Below are positions 18,066 to 26,765 of a DNA stretch of 64,000 nucleotides, in pieces; the stretch's first letter is position 1, and every line of letters begins with the position of its first letter. The stretch lies in contig NZ_AP021879.1 of NCBI RefSeq assembly GCF_009689005.1, positions 620,001 to 684,000 of the forward strand. Direction: 5' to 3'. Position numbers and translations under genes: made by a program. A model generated the notes under the pieces. That model had not been told where the DNA came from. It did no database searches and was given only the letters and a program-made list of their open reading frames with translations. The stretch comes from Desulfosarcina ovata subsp. ovata (GTDB taxonomy: Bacteria > Desulfobacterota > Desulfobacteria > Desulfobacterales > Desulfosarcinaceae).

Positions 18066-18080
18066 TTTCAGAGCCCATTG

Positions 18081-19436
18081 TTATTGCTTGAAATCCGATA
18101 TGTTTATCGAATGTTTCTTTATCCGGTGCCATAAGCTGCGTTCCTTGATGCCCAAATGGGCCGCAGCCTTGATCTGAACGCCACCGGTTTCGAGCAGTGC
18201 ATTTACAATCGCCCTGCGTTCGTAATTTTTAATCCGCGTATCCAGGTCCGCCCCATCATCTGGTTCATCGATTGTCGACAGCAATGGCCCTTCCCGCCCG
18301 TTGGAAAGATGCCTGCTGTTCCTATCGCGGCCTACGGAAATTGGTAGTGTCGCCGGTGAGATGGTGTCGTCCACAGCCAGAACGGCTGCTGATTCAAGTG
18401 CATTTTTCAGTTCGCGAACGTTTCCCGGCCAGTCATTGGCCATCAGCATTTGCAGGGCCTCCGATGAAATCACAATCTCCCGGCCCATCTGATGTAAAAA
18501 CCGTTCGGCCAGCAGGGGAATATCTTCGCGTCGATGCCTAAGTGGGGGCAGCATGATCGAAAAAACGTTCAACCGGTAAAATAGATCCTTACGAAATCGT
18601 CCGGCTTCTACCATTTTTTCAAGATCATGGTTGGTTGCCGTGATAAAGCGGACATTCACGGGCTTGGGGTGAAGCCCACCCACCCGCTGGACCGCGTTTT
18701 CTTCGATGGCGCGCAAAACCTTGGCCTGGGTGTCCAACGGCATGTCACCAATTTCATCCAAAAAAAGCGTTCCTCCGTCGGCCATTTCGAATTTTCCCGG
18801 TTTTTTGCGGTTGGCGCCGGTAAACGCCCCTTTTTCATGGCCGAACAGTTCACTTTCCAGCAGCCCTTCGGGAATGGCGGCACAATTAATGGCAATAAAC
18901 GGTTTATCCTGCCGTTTGCTGTGTTGGTGGATGCTGCGTGCGATCAATTCCTTTCCCGTACCGGTTTCACCGGTAATCAGCACGGTGGATTCCCTGGGTG
19001 CGACCTTGACGATCTGGTTGAAGACACCCCGCATGGTCTTGCTCTGCCCGATAATGTCCGGAAAAAGCTGGCGAGCCTCGACTTTGCTTAAAATTTCGGT
19101 GACCTGATCGAAAAACAGGGTGAAGCGCCCCATATCATCGTTGGCCTTCGGAGGATCGGTGGGTGCCGCTGCGGATTTGACAACACCCAGATTTTTGGTT
19201 TTACGAACAAACTGTTTTACCGGATCAATCAGGAATTTGACGATGAGGACGCCACAGACCAGGGTGAAAGCGATCAGCAGCGTGCCCCACAAAAAAACCG
19301 GCCGCTGTGGATCCATCGATTTGGACAGGTAGGATACGGTGGTATTGTAAGTCACGATGATGGACAAAATGGCAATGCCGGCAAAAATCACCGGAATAAT
19401 CACATACAGGCTGATATTAATGCGAATATCTTTCAT
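18081..19436 (-). CDS. Membrane-bound sigma-54-dependent transcription activator
   Basis: 451 residues. Two transmembrane helices (about 9-30 and 48-69) flank a short periplasmic loop, then a HAMP-like linker; there is no receiver domain. The AAA+ domain has Walker A GETGTGKE (156-163), the sigma-54 loop GAFTGA (203-208), Walker B GGTLFLDEIG (221-230) and a GNVRELKN sensor region. The C-terminal Fis-type HTH (AAAHLGIKERSLWHRIKKH) binds DNA. It sits between mshG, with which it shares one base (TAATG), and mshA, where mshF lies in Vibrio. It likely drives mshA directly in response to an envelope signal. Confidence 0.9.
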   Translation of the reverse strand: MKDIRINISLYVIIPVIFAGIAILSIIVTYNTTVSYLSKSMDPQRPVFLWGTLLIAFTLVCGVLIVKFLIDPVKQFVRKTKNLGVVKSAAAPTDPPKANDDMGRFTLFFDQVTEILSKVEARQLFPDIIGQSKTMRGVFNQIVKVAPRESTVLITGETGTGKELIARSIHQHSKRQDKPFIAINCAAIPEGLLESELFGHEKGAFTGANRKKPGKFEMADGGTLFLDEIGDMPLDTQAKVLRAIEENAVQRVGGLHPKPVNVRFITATNHDLEKMVEAGRFRKDLFYRLNVFSIMLPPLRHRREDIPLLAERFLHQMGREIVISSEALQMLMANDWPGNVRELKNALESAAVLAVDDTISPATLPISVGRDRNSRHLSNGREGPLLSTIDEPDDGADLDTRIKNYERRAIVNALLETGGVQIKAAAHLGIKERSLWHRIKKHSINISDFKQ

Positions 19437-20656
19437 TATTTAACCATTTTTACGAGATCCCACATGGGAAGATAAATGGCCAGTGCAAAGAACAGCACAA
19501 CGGCGGCCAGGCACACCGTTAAGATTGGCCCTATCGAATCGGAAATCCGTTTCATCGCATATTCCAGTTCCGAATCGTAATGGTCGGCGGCCTCATGGAG
19601 CATTTCATCCAGGTTGCCGGACTCTTCGCCAATGGCCACCATATTGATGATAATCGGGGTGAAATAGGGAGAAGCCGCCAGCGGTCCGGCAATTCCGCGT
19701 CCCTCCTCAAGCCGTTCGCCAATGCGTTCAAAAGCTCTGGCAAGGGCGGAATTGTTGATGGTTTCTTTCAAAATAGACATGGTTTCGAGAACAGAGATTC
19801 CACTGGCCTGGAGGATTGAAAAAATGCTGGCAAATCTCGCCATGGCGGCTTTGAGGACCAGTTCGCCCACCAGTGGCAGATGCAATATGAGTTTGTCACG
19901 CCTGAACCGGCCACGATCGGTTTTCAGATAGAGTTGCAGCAAAACCACCGTTACAAGGGCCAGCAACAGCAACAGGGGCCAATATGCGGCCAATACTGTG
20001 TACAATTTCATACAGATGACCGTTGGCAGAGGCAGTTTCAGTCCCGATCTCAAAAAAATTCCGGTAAATCGGGGAATCACCAGGGTCAGCAGAATCACGA
20101 AGGCCGCAAAAAGGGCCACCATCACAATAATCGGATATTGCAAGGCCGAACTGATTTCGGAACGGATTTTATGGTCATGGTCCAAAATGTAAATCAACCG
20201 ATCCAGAATCTCAGGCAGTGCCCCGCTGGTTTCACCGGCAAGCAGCATGCTGCAGTAGAGTGACGAAAAAACACCCGGGTATTTTCGAAAGCCATCGTAC
20301 AGAGTTCCGCCTTCACGGATGTCCTGGGCAATGGAGACGATAATACTTTTCAGCTTTATGTTTTCTGTTTGATTTTCCAGTACCTGAAGCAGTTTGAGCA
20401 TGGGAACGCCGGCGCGGATCAGGGTTCTGAGCTGCTTGGTGAACAGGATCAGTTCCGGCGTCCTGACCGGTGCCAGCTTTTCCTTGAGCCGAGTCAGCCG
20501 GAATCCGACCCCGGACCGTGCCGCATCGGTTATTTTCTGGGGAATGTAGCCACGCCCCACGAGGATGCTGGCAACGCTTTCCACGGTATCGGCATCAATC
20601 AACCCGGTAATGGGAGTGCCGTTTTCTGAAATCGCCCGGTAGTAATATTTGGCCAT
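19436..20656 (-). CDS. mshG: Pilus platform protein MshG (GspF/PilC family)
   Basis: 406 residues, the usual length. The N terminus AKYYYRAISENGTPITGLIDA and two tandem GspF domains are typical: GVPMLKLLQVLE with LLAGETSGALPEILDRL in the first, GISVLETMSILKE with VAIGEESGNLDEML in the second. About three transmembrane helices are visible, the last near the C terminus (ILTVCLAAVVLFFALAIYLP). It is the inner-membrane platform on which the MshE ATPase acts. The gene lies between mshE and the activator; the start is the ATG at 20656, with a weak ribosome site. Confidence 0.9.
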   Translation of the reverse strand: MAKYYYRAISENGTPITGLIDADTVESVASILVGRGYIPQKITDAARSGVGFRLTRLKEKLAPVRTPELILFTKQLRTLIRAGVPMLKLLQVLENQTENIKLKSIIVSIAQDIREGGTLYDGFRKYPGVFSSLYCSMLLAGETSGALPEILDRLIYILDHDHKIRSEISSALQYPIIVMVALFAAFVILLTLVIPRFTGIFLRSGLKLPLPTVICMKLYTVLAAYWPLLLLLALVTVVLLQLYLKTDRGRFRRDKLILHLPLVGELVLKAAMARFASIFSILQASGISVLETMSILKETINNSALARAFERIGERLEEGRGIAGPLAASPYFTPIIINMVAIGEESGNLDEMLHEAADHYDSELEYAMKRISDSIGPILTVCLAAVVLFFALAIYLPMWDLVKMVK

Positions 20657-20680
20657 GGTATTGGAGGGCTCTTTTTTTCT

Positions 20681-22390
20681 TTAGGTCATCACGGCCGACA
20701 TGGCTTCATCAAGGGTGGTTTCCCCTTCAACCACCTTGCGTATGGCGTCGTCTTTGAGGGTTCGCAGGTTGCCGGCATCCCGGGCGGCGCGCATGATATC
20801 CTGGGAAGAGACGCGGCGCAGGATCATATCCTGGACCATTTCGTCGATCGCCAAAATCTCGAAGATACCGGTACGGCCCTTGTATCCCTTGTCCATGCAG
20901 TTGAAACATCCTTTGCCTTTAACAAAATTGGCGCCCTGGACCTTGTCCAGCCCCCAGTAAGAGAGGGCTGAGCGGGGCGGTTTCCAGGCGGTTTTGCAAT
21001 ATGGGCAGACTTTCCGCACCAGACGCTGGGCAATGCAGACCAACACCACCGATGAAACCAGAAACGGCTCGACGCCCATGTCAATGAACCGGGTAATGGC
21101 ACCGGCGGCATCGTTGGTATGTACCGTACTCAGTACCCGATGACCGGTGAGCGCACTCTGCACGGCGATGCCGGCCGTTTCCGAGTCCCGGATCTCGCCG
21201 ACCATGATCACATCCGGGTCCTGGCGCATGATGGCCCGCAACCCACTGGCAAAGGTCATCCCGGCCTTGCGGTTCAGTTGAATCTGGCGGATCTTGTTGA
21301 CCCGGTATTCGACCGGATCCTCGATGGTAATGATATTGATGTCCGGCTGATTGATTTTTTTAAGGATCGAATAAAGCGTGGTGCTTTTGCCGCTTCCCGT
21401 GGGGCCCGTGCTCAGAATCATTCCGTAAGGTTTGTGGATAATGGGTTCCAGCTTGCGGATATCGGCCTCACTCATGCCCAGGTGATCCAACGAATAGACA
21501 CCGCTGCTGGTGTCCAGAAGGCGCAACACCAGATTCTCTCCATAAATGGTGGGAATGGTCGACGCCCGGATATTGATCTCCTTATTGTCCATGCGAACGG
21601 TAAAACGTCCGTCCTGGGGAACCCGCGAAAGGGAAATATCCATATTCGCCAGGATCTTGACCCTTGATATTATTAATAAAATTAGCGACTTGGGTGGCGC
21701 CGGGACTTCGTGCAGCTTACCATCGACCCGGAACCGGACCTGAACATAGTCCTTTTCCGGTGAAATATGGATATCGCTGGCGCCTTCGCGCACGGCCTGG
21801 GACAGGATTGAGTTGACCAAACGAATGACCGGTGCCTCCTCGGCCATGTCGTGAAGCGAACGAACCTCCACATCTTCGTTCATGGCGACCGGATCCGAGT
21901 CATGGGCGCTTTCGATCTGCATTTCGCTCATGCCGTCAAGCACCCCGCCGATGCCGCTATAGGTTCCGTAGAGGCTGGAAATCATCAGGTTGAGGTCCTG
22001 GTAGGTGCAGATCACCGCCTCAACTTCCGTATTGGTATGAACCTCAACGCTGTCCAGCGCATGGATATCCATGGGATCGGTCATGGCAATTTTCAGCAGG
22101 TGGTCGGATCGCTTGATGGGCACCAGCTGATGCTTCTGGCACATGTCCAGGGGAATCGTGTTGGCCAGCTGCACATTGATGGGATAGGTTTCGGGCTGGT
22201 ATTTTTCGATCCCCATTTGACGGGAGACCAGGTTCACGATGTCGGAACTGCTGACCATCCCCTCCCGAACCAGATATTCGCCCAGTTTGATATTGTTGCG
22301 CTGATGCTCGGCAATGGCCTGGTCGAGCTGTGCCTCGGTCAACAGTCCGCCTTCCACCAGCATTTCGCCGAGTTTCTTTTTCGCTTTCAC
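20681..22390 (-). CDS. mshE: Pilus assembly ATPase MshE (GspE/PilB family)
   Basis: 569 residues from a GTG start. The N terminus has two tandem MshEN-type c-di-GMP-binding motifs (KLGEMLVEGGLLTEAQLDQA at ~6-31 and KLGEYLVREGMVSSSDIVNL at ~35-60); the usual leading Arg is Lys in both. Then come ASDIHISPE, Walker A GPTGSGKST, an Asp box (IEDPVEY), Walker B MVGEIRDSET, a His box (TGHRVLSTVHTNDA) and the zinc site CPYC with CFNC. It powers pilin polymerisation at the cytoplasmic face, probably only with c-di-GMP bound. The downstream partner is mshG. Confidence 0.93.
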   Translation of the reverse strand: MKAKKKLGEMLVEGGLLTEAQLDQAIAEHQRNNIKLGEYLVREGMVSSSDIVNLVSRQMGIEKYQPETYPINVQLANTIPLDMCQKHQLVPIKRSDHLLKIAMTDPMDIHALDSVEVHTNTEVEAVICTYQDLNLMISSLYGTYSGIGGVLDGMSEMQIESAHDSDPVAMNEDVEVRSLHDMAEEAPVIRLVNSILSQAVREGASDIHISPEKDYVQVRFRVDGKLHEVPAPPKSLILLIISRVKILANMDISLSRVPQDGRFTVRMDNKEINIRASTIPTIYGENLVLRLLDTSSGVYSLDHLGMSEADIRKLEPIIHKPYGMILSTGPTGSGKSTTLYSILKKINQPDINIITIEDPVEYRVNKIRQIQLNRKAGMTFASGLRAIMRQDPDVIMVGEIRDSETAGIAVQSALTGHRVLSTVHTNDAAGAITRFIDMGVEPFLVSSVVLVCIAQRLVRKVCPYCKTAWKPPRSALSYWGLDKVQGANFVKGKGCFNCMDKGYKGRTGIFEILAIDEMVQDMILRRVSSQDIMRAARDAGNLRTLKDDAIRKVVEGETTLDEAMSAVMT

Positions 22391-22394
22391 AGGT

Positions 22395-24074
22395 TCACCC
22401 GTATTGTTTTGCTGTTACCGGTACCGGATGGTCCGCGTATGGGTCAGAAAAAAAGATAGCCCGGGGCGGCCAACCGGAAATGATTTCGGCGTGCCGGGCA
22501 AGGTCAGCGGGCAGGCCGGCCAATTGTCGACGGGCCGATTCCCTATCCGCAAAGTACCCGGCGAGGTAAATCCCGAAAGTCATCCCTTTGATCGGTTCGC
22601 AGTCAATGATCAAACGGATCGGCGGCGCGGCATCGGTCTCCGCCAGTTGCTGGATCCGTCGAAATGCATTTTCCAGGAATGGGGCCTCGTCCAGTTTGAT
22701 CCAATATGAAGCGCCCGTAGCCGCAACAGGTTCTGCTGCGATGGCCGGAAAGGTAATCGTTGATCCCATGCGGATCGTATCGGCATTGGCGATGGACGGG
22801 TTGGCCGCTAACACCGCATCGAGATAACGCCGGTGAAAATTGCCATAAACAAGCGTTATCATTCGTGTCAGATTGTCTTTTGGTTTCACGTTCAAGCCGC
22901 CGAGCATCGTCGGTGGCTGGGAAACAGCGGTTTCAGGTAGCGTTTCCACGGTCTTTCCGGCCAAAAGGGGGCCCCCGGCAATGGATCGGTCCAAAGGCGG
23001 ATCATCCACAGAAAGGGTGCCGTCGTTCGCCGGTGGGAGGATGGCAAAACGGGTTTTAACGGCAAGTGAAGAAGCGGTTTCGGCTGTCGGCACCGCACCG
23101 TGGGTTACCCCGGACAGGTCCGTAGCGCGATCCGAATGCCTGAAAGGGCGAAAGATCGAGACCGCCAGTTCCGGGGTGAGTGCGGCAACCAGGCAGACGC
23201 TCATCATAAAAACCACGGCAGTGACAGCAGCCACTCGCCGTCGCCGGCGTGGACGATTTTTTAGGCGGTTTGCACAGGCGTGCACCAGCGGCCAGCCGAT
23301 GCGGCGCCGATTTTGGATGATCATTGCCAGCATGCATTGATGGCACAGATGGATAATTTTTCGCGGATACCCTCCGGTAGCACGATAAATGGCGAACAGG
23401 GACAAGGGGGTGAACAGATTGGGGCCTTGGGCGTCGCTGCTGGCCCGACCGATCCTGAAACGGATCATCCGGCACGTATCACCAAAATCCATGGGGCCGA
23501 GAAAATGAATCAGGTTGACCCTATCGGCCAGGTTGGCTGTGGCTGCCAGCGCCTGCTGGAACTCATCCTGAGCAAAAACAACGATCTGCAGCAATTTTTG
23601 GGTATTGGTTTCGTAGTTGAGCAGTTCACGCAGGATTTCAAGACAGTCCAGGGAGAGTTTCTGGCCCTCGTCAACGATTAGGATGACGGTTTTGTTCTGC
23701 TTGACGCCTTTTTGAAACAGGCTGTTTTTGATCTGCTCTTTGGCCCCATGACCATCGTGCTCAGGCAGGGGGCGGCCGGTGATCATGCGGCCGATGCGCC
23801 TCAGGAAAGCCGATGGCGAGTCGAACCCTGGATCCAGAATCAGATGCGATTCGATGGTGGTATCGCTGGCGAACTGCTGCAGCAGAGCCCGGCACAAGGT
23901 GGTCTTACCCGCTCCAACGGAACCGATCACGACGTTCAGGCCCCGTTTGAGCCGCAGGGCCAGTTCGATTTTCTGCAGGCAGCACACATGCTGCCGGGAC
24001 TCGAACAGGAACTGCGGATCAGGGGTGTTGGAGAACGGTTCCCGATCCAGGTTGAGGATGCTGAAATAGTCCAT
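22395..24074 (-). CDS. mshM: MshM/ExeA-like ATPase with LysM and SPOR-like domains
   Basis: 559 residues. The cytoplasmic N-terminal AAA ATPase has FGLxxxPFxxTPDP-like start (LDREPFSNTPDPQFLF), Walker A GSVGAGKT (51-58) and Walker B ILIVDEGQ. After a basic stretch a transmembrane helix (about 283-303) leads to the periplasm. There a LysM-like motif (MITLVYGNFHRRYLDAVLAANP) and a C-terminal SPOR-like segment (IYLAGYFADRESARRQLAGL) would bind peptidoglycan. ExeA-type proteins help seat the secretin in the cell wall. No separate mshN is present, so these periplasmic parts may take over that function. Start ATG at 24074. Confidence 0.8.
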   Translation of the reverse strand: MDYFSILNLDREPFSNTPDPQFLFESRQHVCCLQKIELALRLKRGLNVVIGSVGAGKTTLCRALLQQFASDTTIESHLILDPGFDSPSAFLRRIGRMITGRPLPEHDGHGAKEQIKNSLFQKGVKQNKTVILIVDEGQKLSLDCLEILRELLNYETNTQKLLQIVVFAQDEFQQALAATANLADRVNLIHFLGPMDFGDTCRMIRFRIGRASSDAQGPNLFTPLSLFAIYRATGGYPRKIIHLCHQCMLAMIIQNRRRIGWPLVHACANRLKNRPRRRRRVAAVTAVVFMMSVCLVAALTPELAVSIFRPFRHSDRATDLSGVTHGAVPTAETASSLAVKTRFAILPPANDGTLSVDDPPLDRSIAGGPLLAGKTVETLPETAVSQPPTMLGGLNVKPKDNLTRMITLVYGNFHRRYLDAVLAANPSIANADTIRMGSTITFPAIAAEPVAATGASYWIKLDEAPFLENAFRRIQQLAETDAAPPIRLIIDCEPIKGMTFGIYLAGYFADRESARRQLAGLPADLARHAEIISGWPPRAIFFSDPYADHPVPVTAKQYG

Positions 24075-24109
24075 ACGCTTTTATGCCAAACCCACCGCCG
24101 GTGGAAAAC

Positions 24110-25621
24110 CTATTGAACCGCCGGCCGTCTTTTTAAAATATGGGGAGTAATGAAAATCAGCAGATCCTCTTTTTCACGGCTTTTGGATTCCCCTTTGAAA
24201 AGATAGCCCAGCACGGGAATTTTGCGTAACCCAGGCACCCCGGACTCGCCGTCGTTATCGGACTGCTTGTTGAGGCCGCCGATGACCGTGGTCTGGCCAT
24301 CGTAAAGAACCACCGTGGTTTCGGCTTTTTTGGTGTTGATCCGCGGATAACCGTTGCTGTCACTGACGTCACTGGGCTCGTCCTTGTTGGTTTTGATCGA
24401 GAGCTTCAGGGTATCGCCCTGGATGACATGGGGGGTGACCTCCAGGCGCAGTACGGCCTTTTTGTACTCGATCTGGGTGCTGCTGTCCTCGACGGTCTGG
24501 AAGGGAATCTCGGCCCCGCTTTCGATGATGGCCGTCTGGTTGTCCAGGGTGGTGATCGATGGATTGGAGAGGATGTTGAGTTTGTCTTCCTCCTCCAAAG
24601 CACTTAATTGGATTGCCAGCGTTGCATTGGCCGTGTCTGCAAAAAAACCCAATGAGAAACCTGAATCCGATACATCTGCTGGGAAATTACTCGTCCACAT
24701 GTTTGATGTATCCAAATCACTGGCTGCATCAGCACTAGGAGCGATCCCGTACGAATCACTACCTCTATTCCAATGGTAGTAGCCGCCCCACTGGATGCCC
24801 AGTTCACGGCCCACCGTTTTGGTGGCCTCGACAATATGGGCCTCGATGAGCACCTGGGCGGTGGGCTGGTCCAGTTCGCTGACCAAGGCGATCATGCGCT
24901 CGAGATCATTGCGCGTGGCCTGGATGATCAGGGCATTGTTGTGTTCGTCAAGCAGCACCGAGCCCAGAATTTTTCCGCCATCTGTGGCGCTGAGAAATTT
25001 TTCCAGATTGCCTTTCAGCTTGCCGGCATCGGCGTAATCCACATGAATAATCTTGGTCAGCAGCGGCTCGGCAAGCGCCAGTTCCCGCTGCCTGGACAGG
25101 ATCTTCTGGTCGGCCTCCAACTGTTTCAGAAGATTGGCCTTGTCCTCGAGGGTGACGATGCGCAGCAGTTGGCCCTCCCAAGTGTAGGAGAGACCGTGGG
25201 TTTTGACGATACCATTGAAAACCTGATTCCAGGGGATGTTTTCCACATTGAGGCTGCTGGTTCCCTTGACCGTATCGCTGATAATGGCGCTGATGCCCAC
25301 GGATCGAGTCAGGGCGCGAAGCAGTACGGCGGTATCGGTCTGATAAATTTTCAGGGTCACGGGACTTTCCGGCAGCGGCCGTTCCGGTTGTGCCTGGGAG
25401 AGCAGCGGGCGGTTCGCCGGAGAGGGGGTTTCCGGCATATCGATGACGCGGTGCTGTTCAGCCGGCGAATACCCCTTCGCCTCCTCCGCCCGCGCCTGCC
25501 AACGTTCGAAATCGCTCTTGACGGGCGGCGTTTCCTGCCCGGCACAGCCGCAAAGCGTGGCCATGAGCAACAGTGTTGCCAGCCCTGAAACGATCCGACA
25601 AAGACGGTTTTTGGATAACAT
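24110..25621 (-). CDS. mshL: Outer-membrane secretin MshL (PilQ/GspD family), lipoprotein
   Basis: 503 residues from the ATG at 25621, with GGGAG five bases upstream. The signal peptide ends in ATLCGC, a lipobox with Cys26. Next is a STN/N0 domain (VTLKIYQTDTAVLLRALTRSVG; INLxxVP-like NVENIPWNQVF), an N1 domain (NALIIQATRNDLERMIALVSELD, LIEAHIVEATK) and the secretin core (DNQTAIIESGAEIPFQ, VTPHVIQGD, VVLYDGQTTVIGGLNKQ, VPGLRKIPVLGYLFKG, LLIFITPHI). It forms the gated outer-membrane channel for the pilus. It lies between mshK and mshM. Confidence 0.92.
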   Translation of the reverse strand: MLSKNRLCRIVSGLATLLLMATLCGCAGQETPPVKSDFERWQARAEEAKGYSPAEQHRVIDMPETPSPANRPLLSQAQPERPLPESPVTLKIYQTDTAVLLRALTRSVGISAIISDTVKGTSSLNVENIPWNQVFNGIVKTHGLSYTWEGQLLRIVTLEDKANLLKQLEADQKILSRQRELALAEPLLTKIIHVDYADAGKLKGNLEKFLSATDGGKILGSVLLDEHNNALIIQATRNDLERMIALVSELDQPTAQVLIEAHIVEATKTVGRELGIQWGGYYHWNRGSDSYGIAPSADAASDLDTSNMWTSNFPADVSDSGFSLGFFADTANATLAIQLSALEEEDKLNILSNPSITTLDNQTAIIESGAEIPFQTVEDSSTQIEYKKAVLRLEVTPHVIQGDTLKLSIKTNKDEPSDVSDSNGYPRINTKKAETTVVLYDGQTTVIGGLNKQSDNDGESGVPGLRKIPVLGYLFKGESKSREKEDLLIFITPHILKRRPAVQ

Positions 25622-25637
25622 GGCGCTCCCTGGAGTT

Positions 25638-26162
25638 CTAGTTACCGGCAATCGCATCCTGCTCCATCAATTTAAGAACAACGCGGTCTTCAGTGTCTTG
25701 ACGGCCGATTTCAACCTGGTTCGCCTTGATGCGGCGGACATAAAATGCAGTTTGTTCAATGCGGTCACCGATTTTGTATTCCATTTTGTTGATGATTGCC
25801 AAGCGCATGGTGCCGACGGCGACATAACCCGTGTAGCTGAGTTCAACGGGCGCCCCGATTCCTTCTGCAGGCTGAGGGTTCGATCCGGCCGCGGGCGAAT
25901 CGGACAGCAGCAGATCGTTGTCTGCAAAAGGGTCTTTGACCCACTTTTTTTCAGCCAGCTGAATCGCATAGCGCGCTTTGGATAAATCCCCTTCATCATC
26001 CAGTTTGCTGATTAACTGATTGGCATAGTCAAGGGCCGGGGCAGCAGCGGATGGTTGGCTGGCCGCCTGGTTTTCGGACGACCGGGGATACAAAAGGGCA
26101 TAACCGCCCAAAAGAAGGGTGACAATCATGACCGCGACAATGATTTTTTCCCGTTTGGACAT
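25638..26162 (-). CDS. mshK: MshK/PilP-like periplasmic linker protein
   Basis: 174 residues. One N-terminal transmembrane helix (about 7-25), a low-complexity Ser/Ala/Pro linker, and a small beta domain in the C-terminal half (LSYTGYVAVGTMRLAIINKMEYKIGD and VRRIKANQVEI) of the PilP/GspC HR type. Such proteins join the inner-membrane PilN-PilO pair to the secretin. It lies 17 bases upstream of mshL and directly after mshJ, the position of mshK/pilP. The family diverges strongly in sequence, so position carries much of the weight. Confidence 0.75.
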   Translation of the reverse strand: MSKREKIIVAVMIVTLLLGGYALLYPRSSENQAASQPSAAAPALDYANQLISKLDDEGDLSKARYAIQLAEKKWVKDPFADNDLLLSDSPAAGSNPQPAEGIGAPVELSYTGYVAVGTMRLAIINKMEYKIGDRIEQTAFYVRRIKANQVEIGRQDTEDRVVLKLMEQDAIAGN

Positions 26163-26171
26163 AAACGCCGA

Positions 26172-26723
26172 TCAAGCCCCTTTGTTGTTCGATTCGGATG
26201 GACGCAGAAACAGCGTAAGCGCCAAGCTGATCCTTTTTTTTGTGTTTTCGTTGGTTATCGAAATGGCATCGATGCGATCCACAAACGGTTGGGCGGCAAT
26301 GGCATCGATCAGGGCCTGCATGGGCAGGAAATTGCCACCAAAAGCCACGTCAACCCTAAGTCGTTCCGCTCGCGGAGTAACCGCCTCGGCGTCGGGAACA
26401 ACGCTTTCCAGCGTCATTCCGGTGGGATCGGCAATCTCCTGGAACAATTCGGCCAGGCGGGCGGTTTCAGCGAGCGCCAGGCTGCTCTGTTCAGGGGCTT
26501 TTAAATGGGATGAGATGACATTTCCGGCTTTTTGCATGAGCCTGGCATAAATCGGCACCAACGTCTGCCGGGAAACGATTTCTTCGTTCAGGGCAGTAAT
26601 CTTCCGGTCGACCTCCTTCAAAGTTCGATAGTTGGGATAGATCACCAGCACCAGGAACGCAGCCAGGCCAAAAGCGCAGAGGACGACCAGAATGGGACTG
26701 TTTTGGTTTTTGGAAACGGTCAT
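26172..26723 (-). CDS. mshJ: MshJ/PilO-like assembly protein
   Basis: 183 residues: a short cytoplasmic start, one transmembrane helix (about 10-29, ILVVLCAFGLAAFLVLVIYP), a coiled coil (YRTLKEVDRKITALNEEIV) and a small ferredoxin-like periplasmic domain. This is the PilO/GspM/MshJ layout; it would pair with the PilN part of the upstream fusion in the inner-membrane alignment complex. The gaps to neighbours are 9 and 42 bases on the same strand. Confidence 0.75.
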   Translation of the reverse strand: MTVSKNQNSPILVVLCAFGLAAFLVLVIYPNYRTLKEVDRKITALNEEIVSRQTLVPIYARLMQKAGNVISSHLKAPEQSSLALAETARLAELFQEIADPTGMTLESVVPDAEAVTPRAERLRVDVAFGGNFLPMQALIDAIAAQPFVDRIDAISITNENTKKRISLALTLFLRPSESNNKGA

Positions 26724-26765
26724 TGGAATATCGGTTTCATCCTCTCGGCTGAATTCAGCAGTTGA

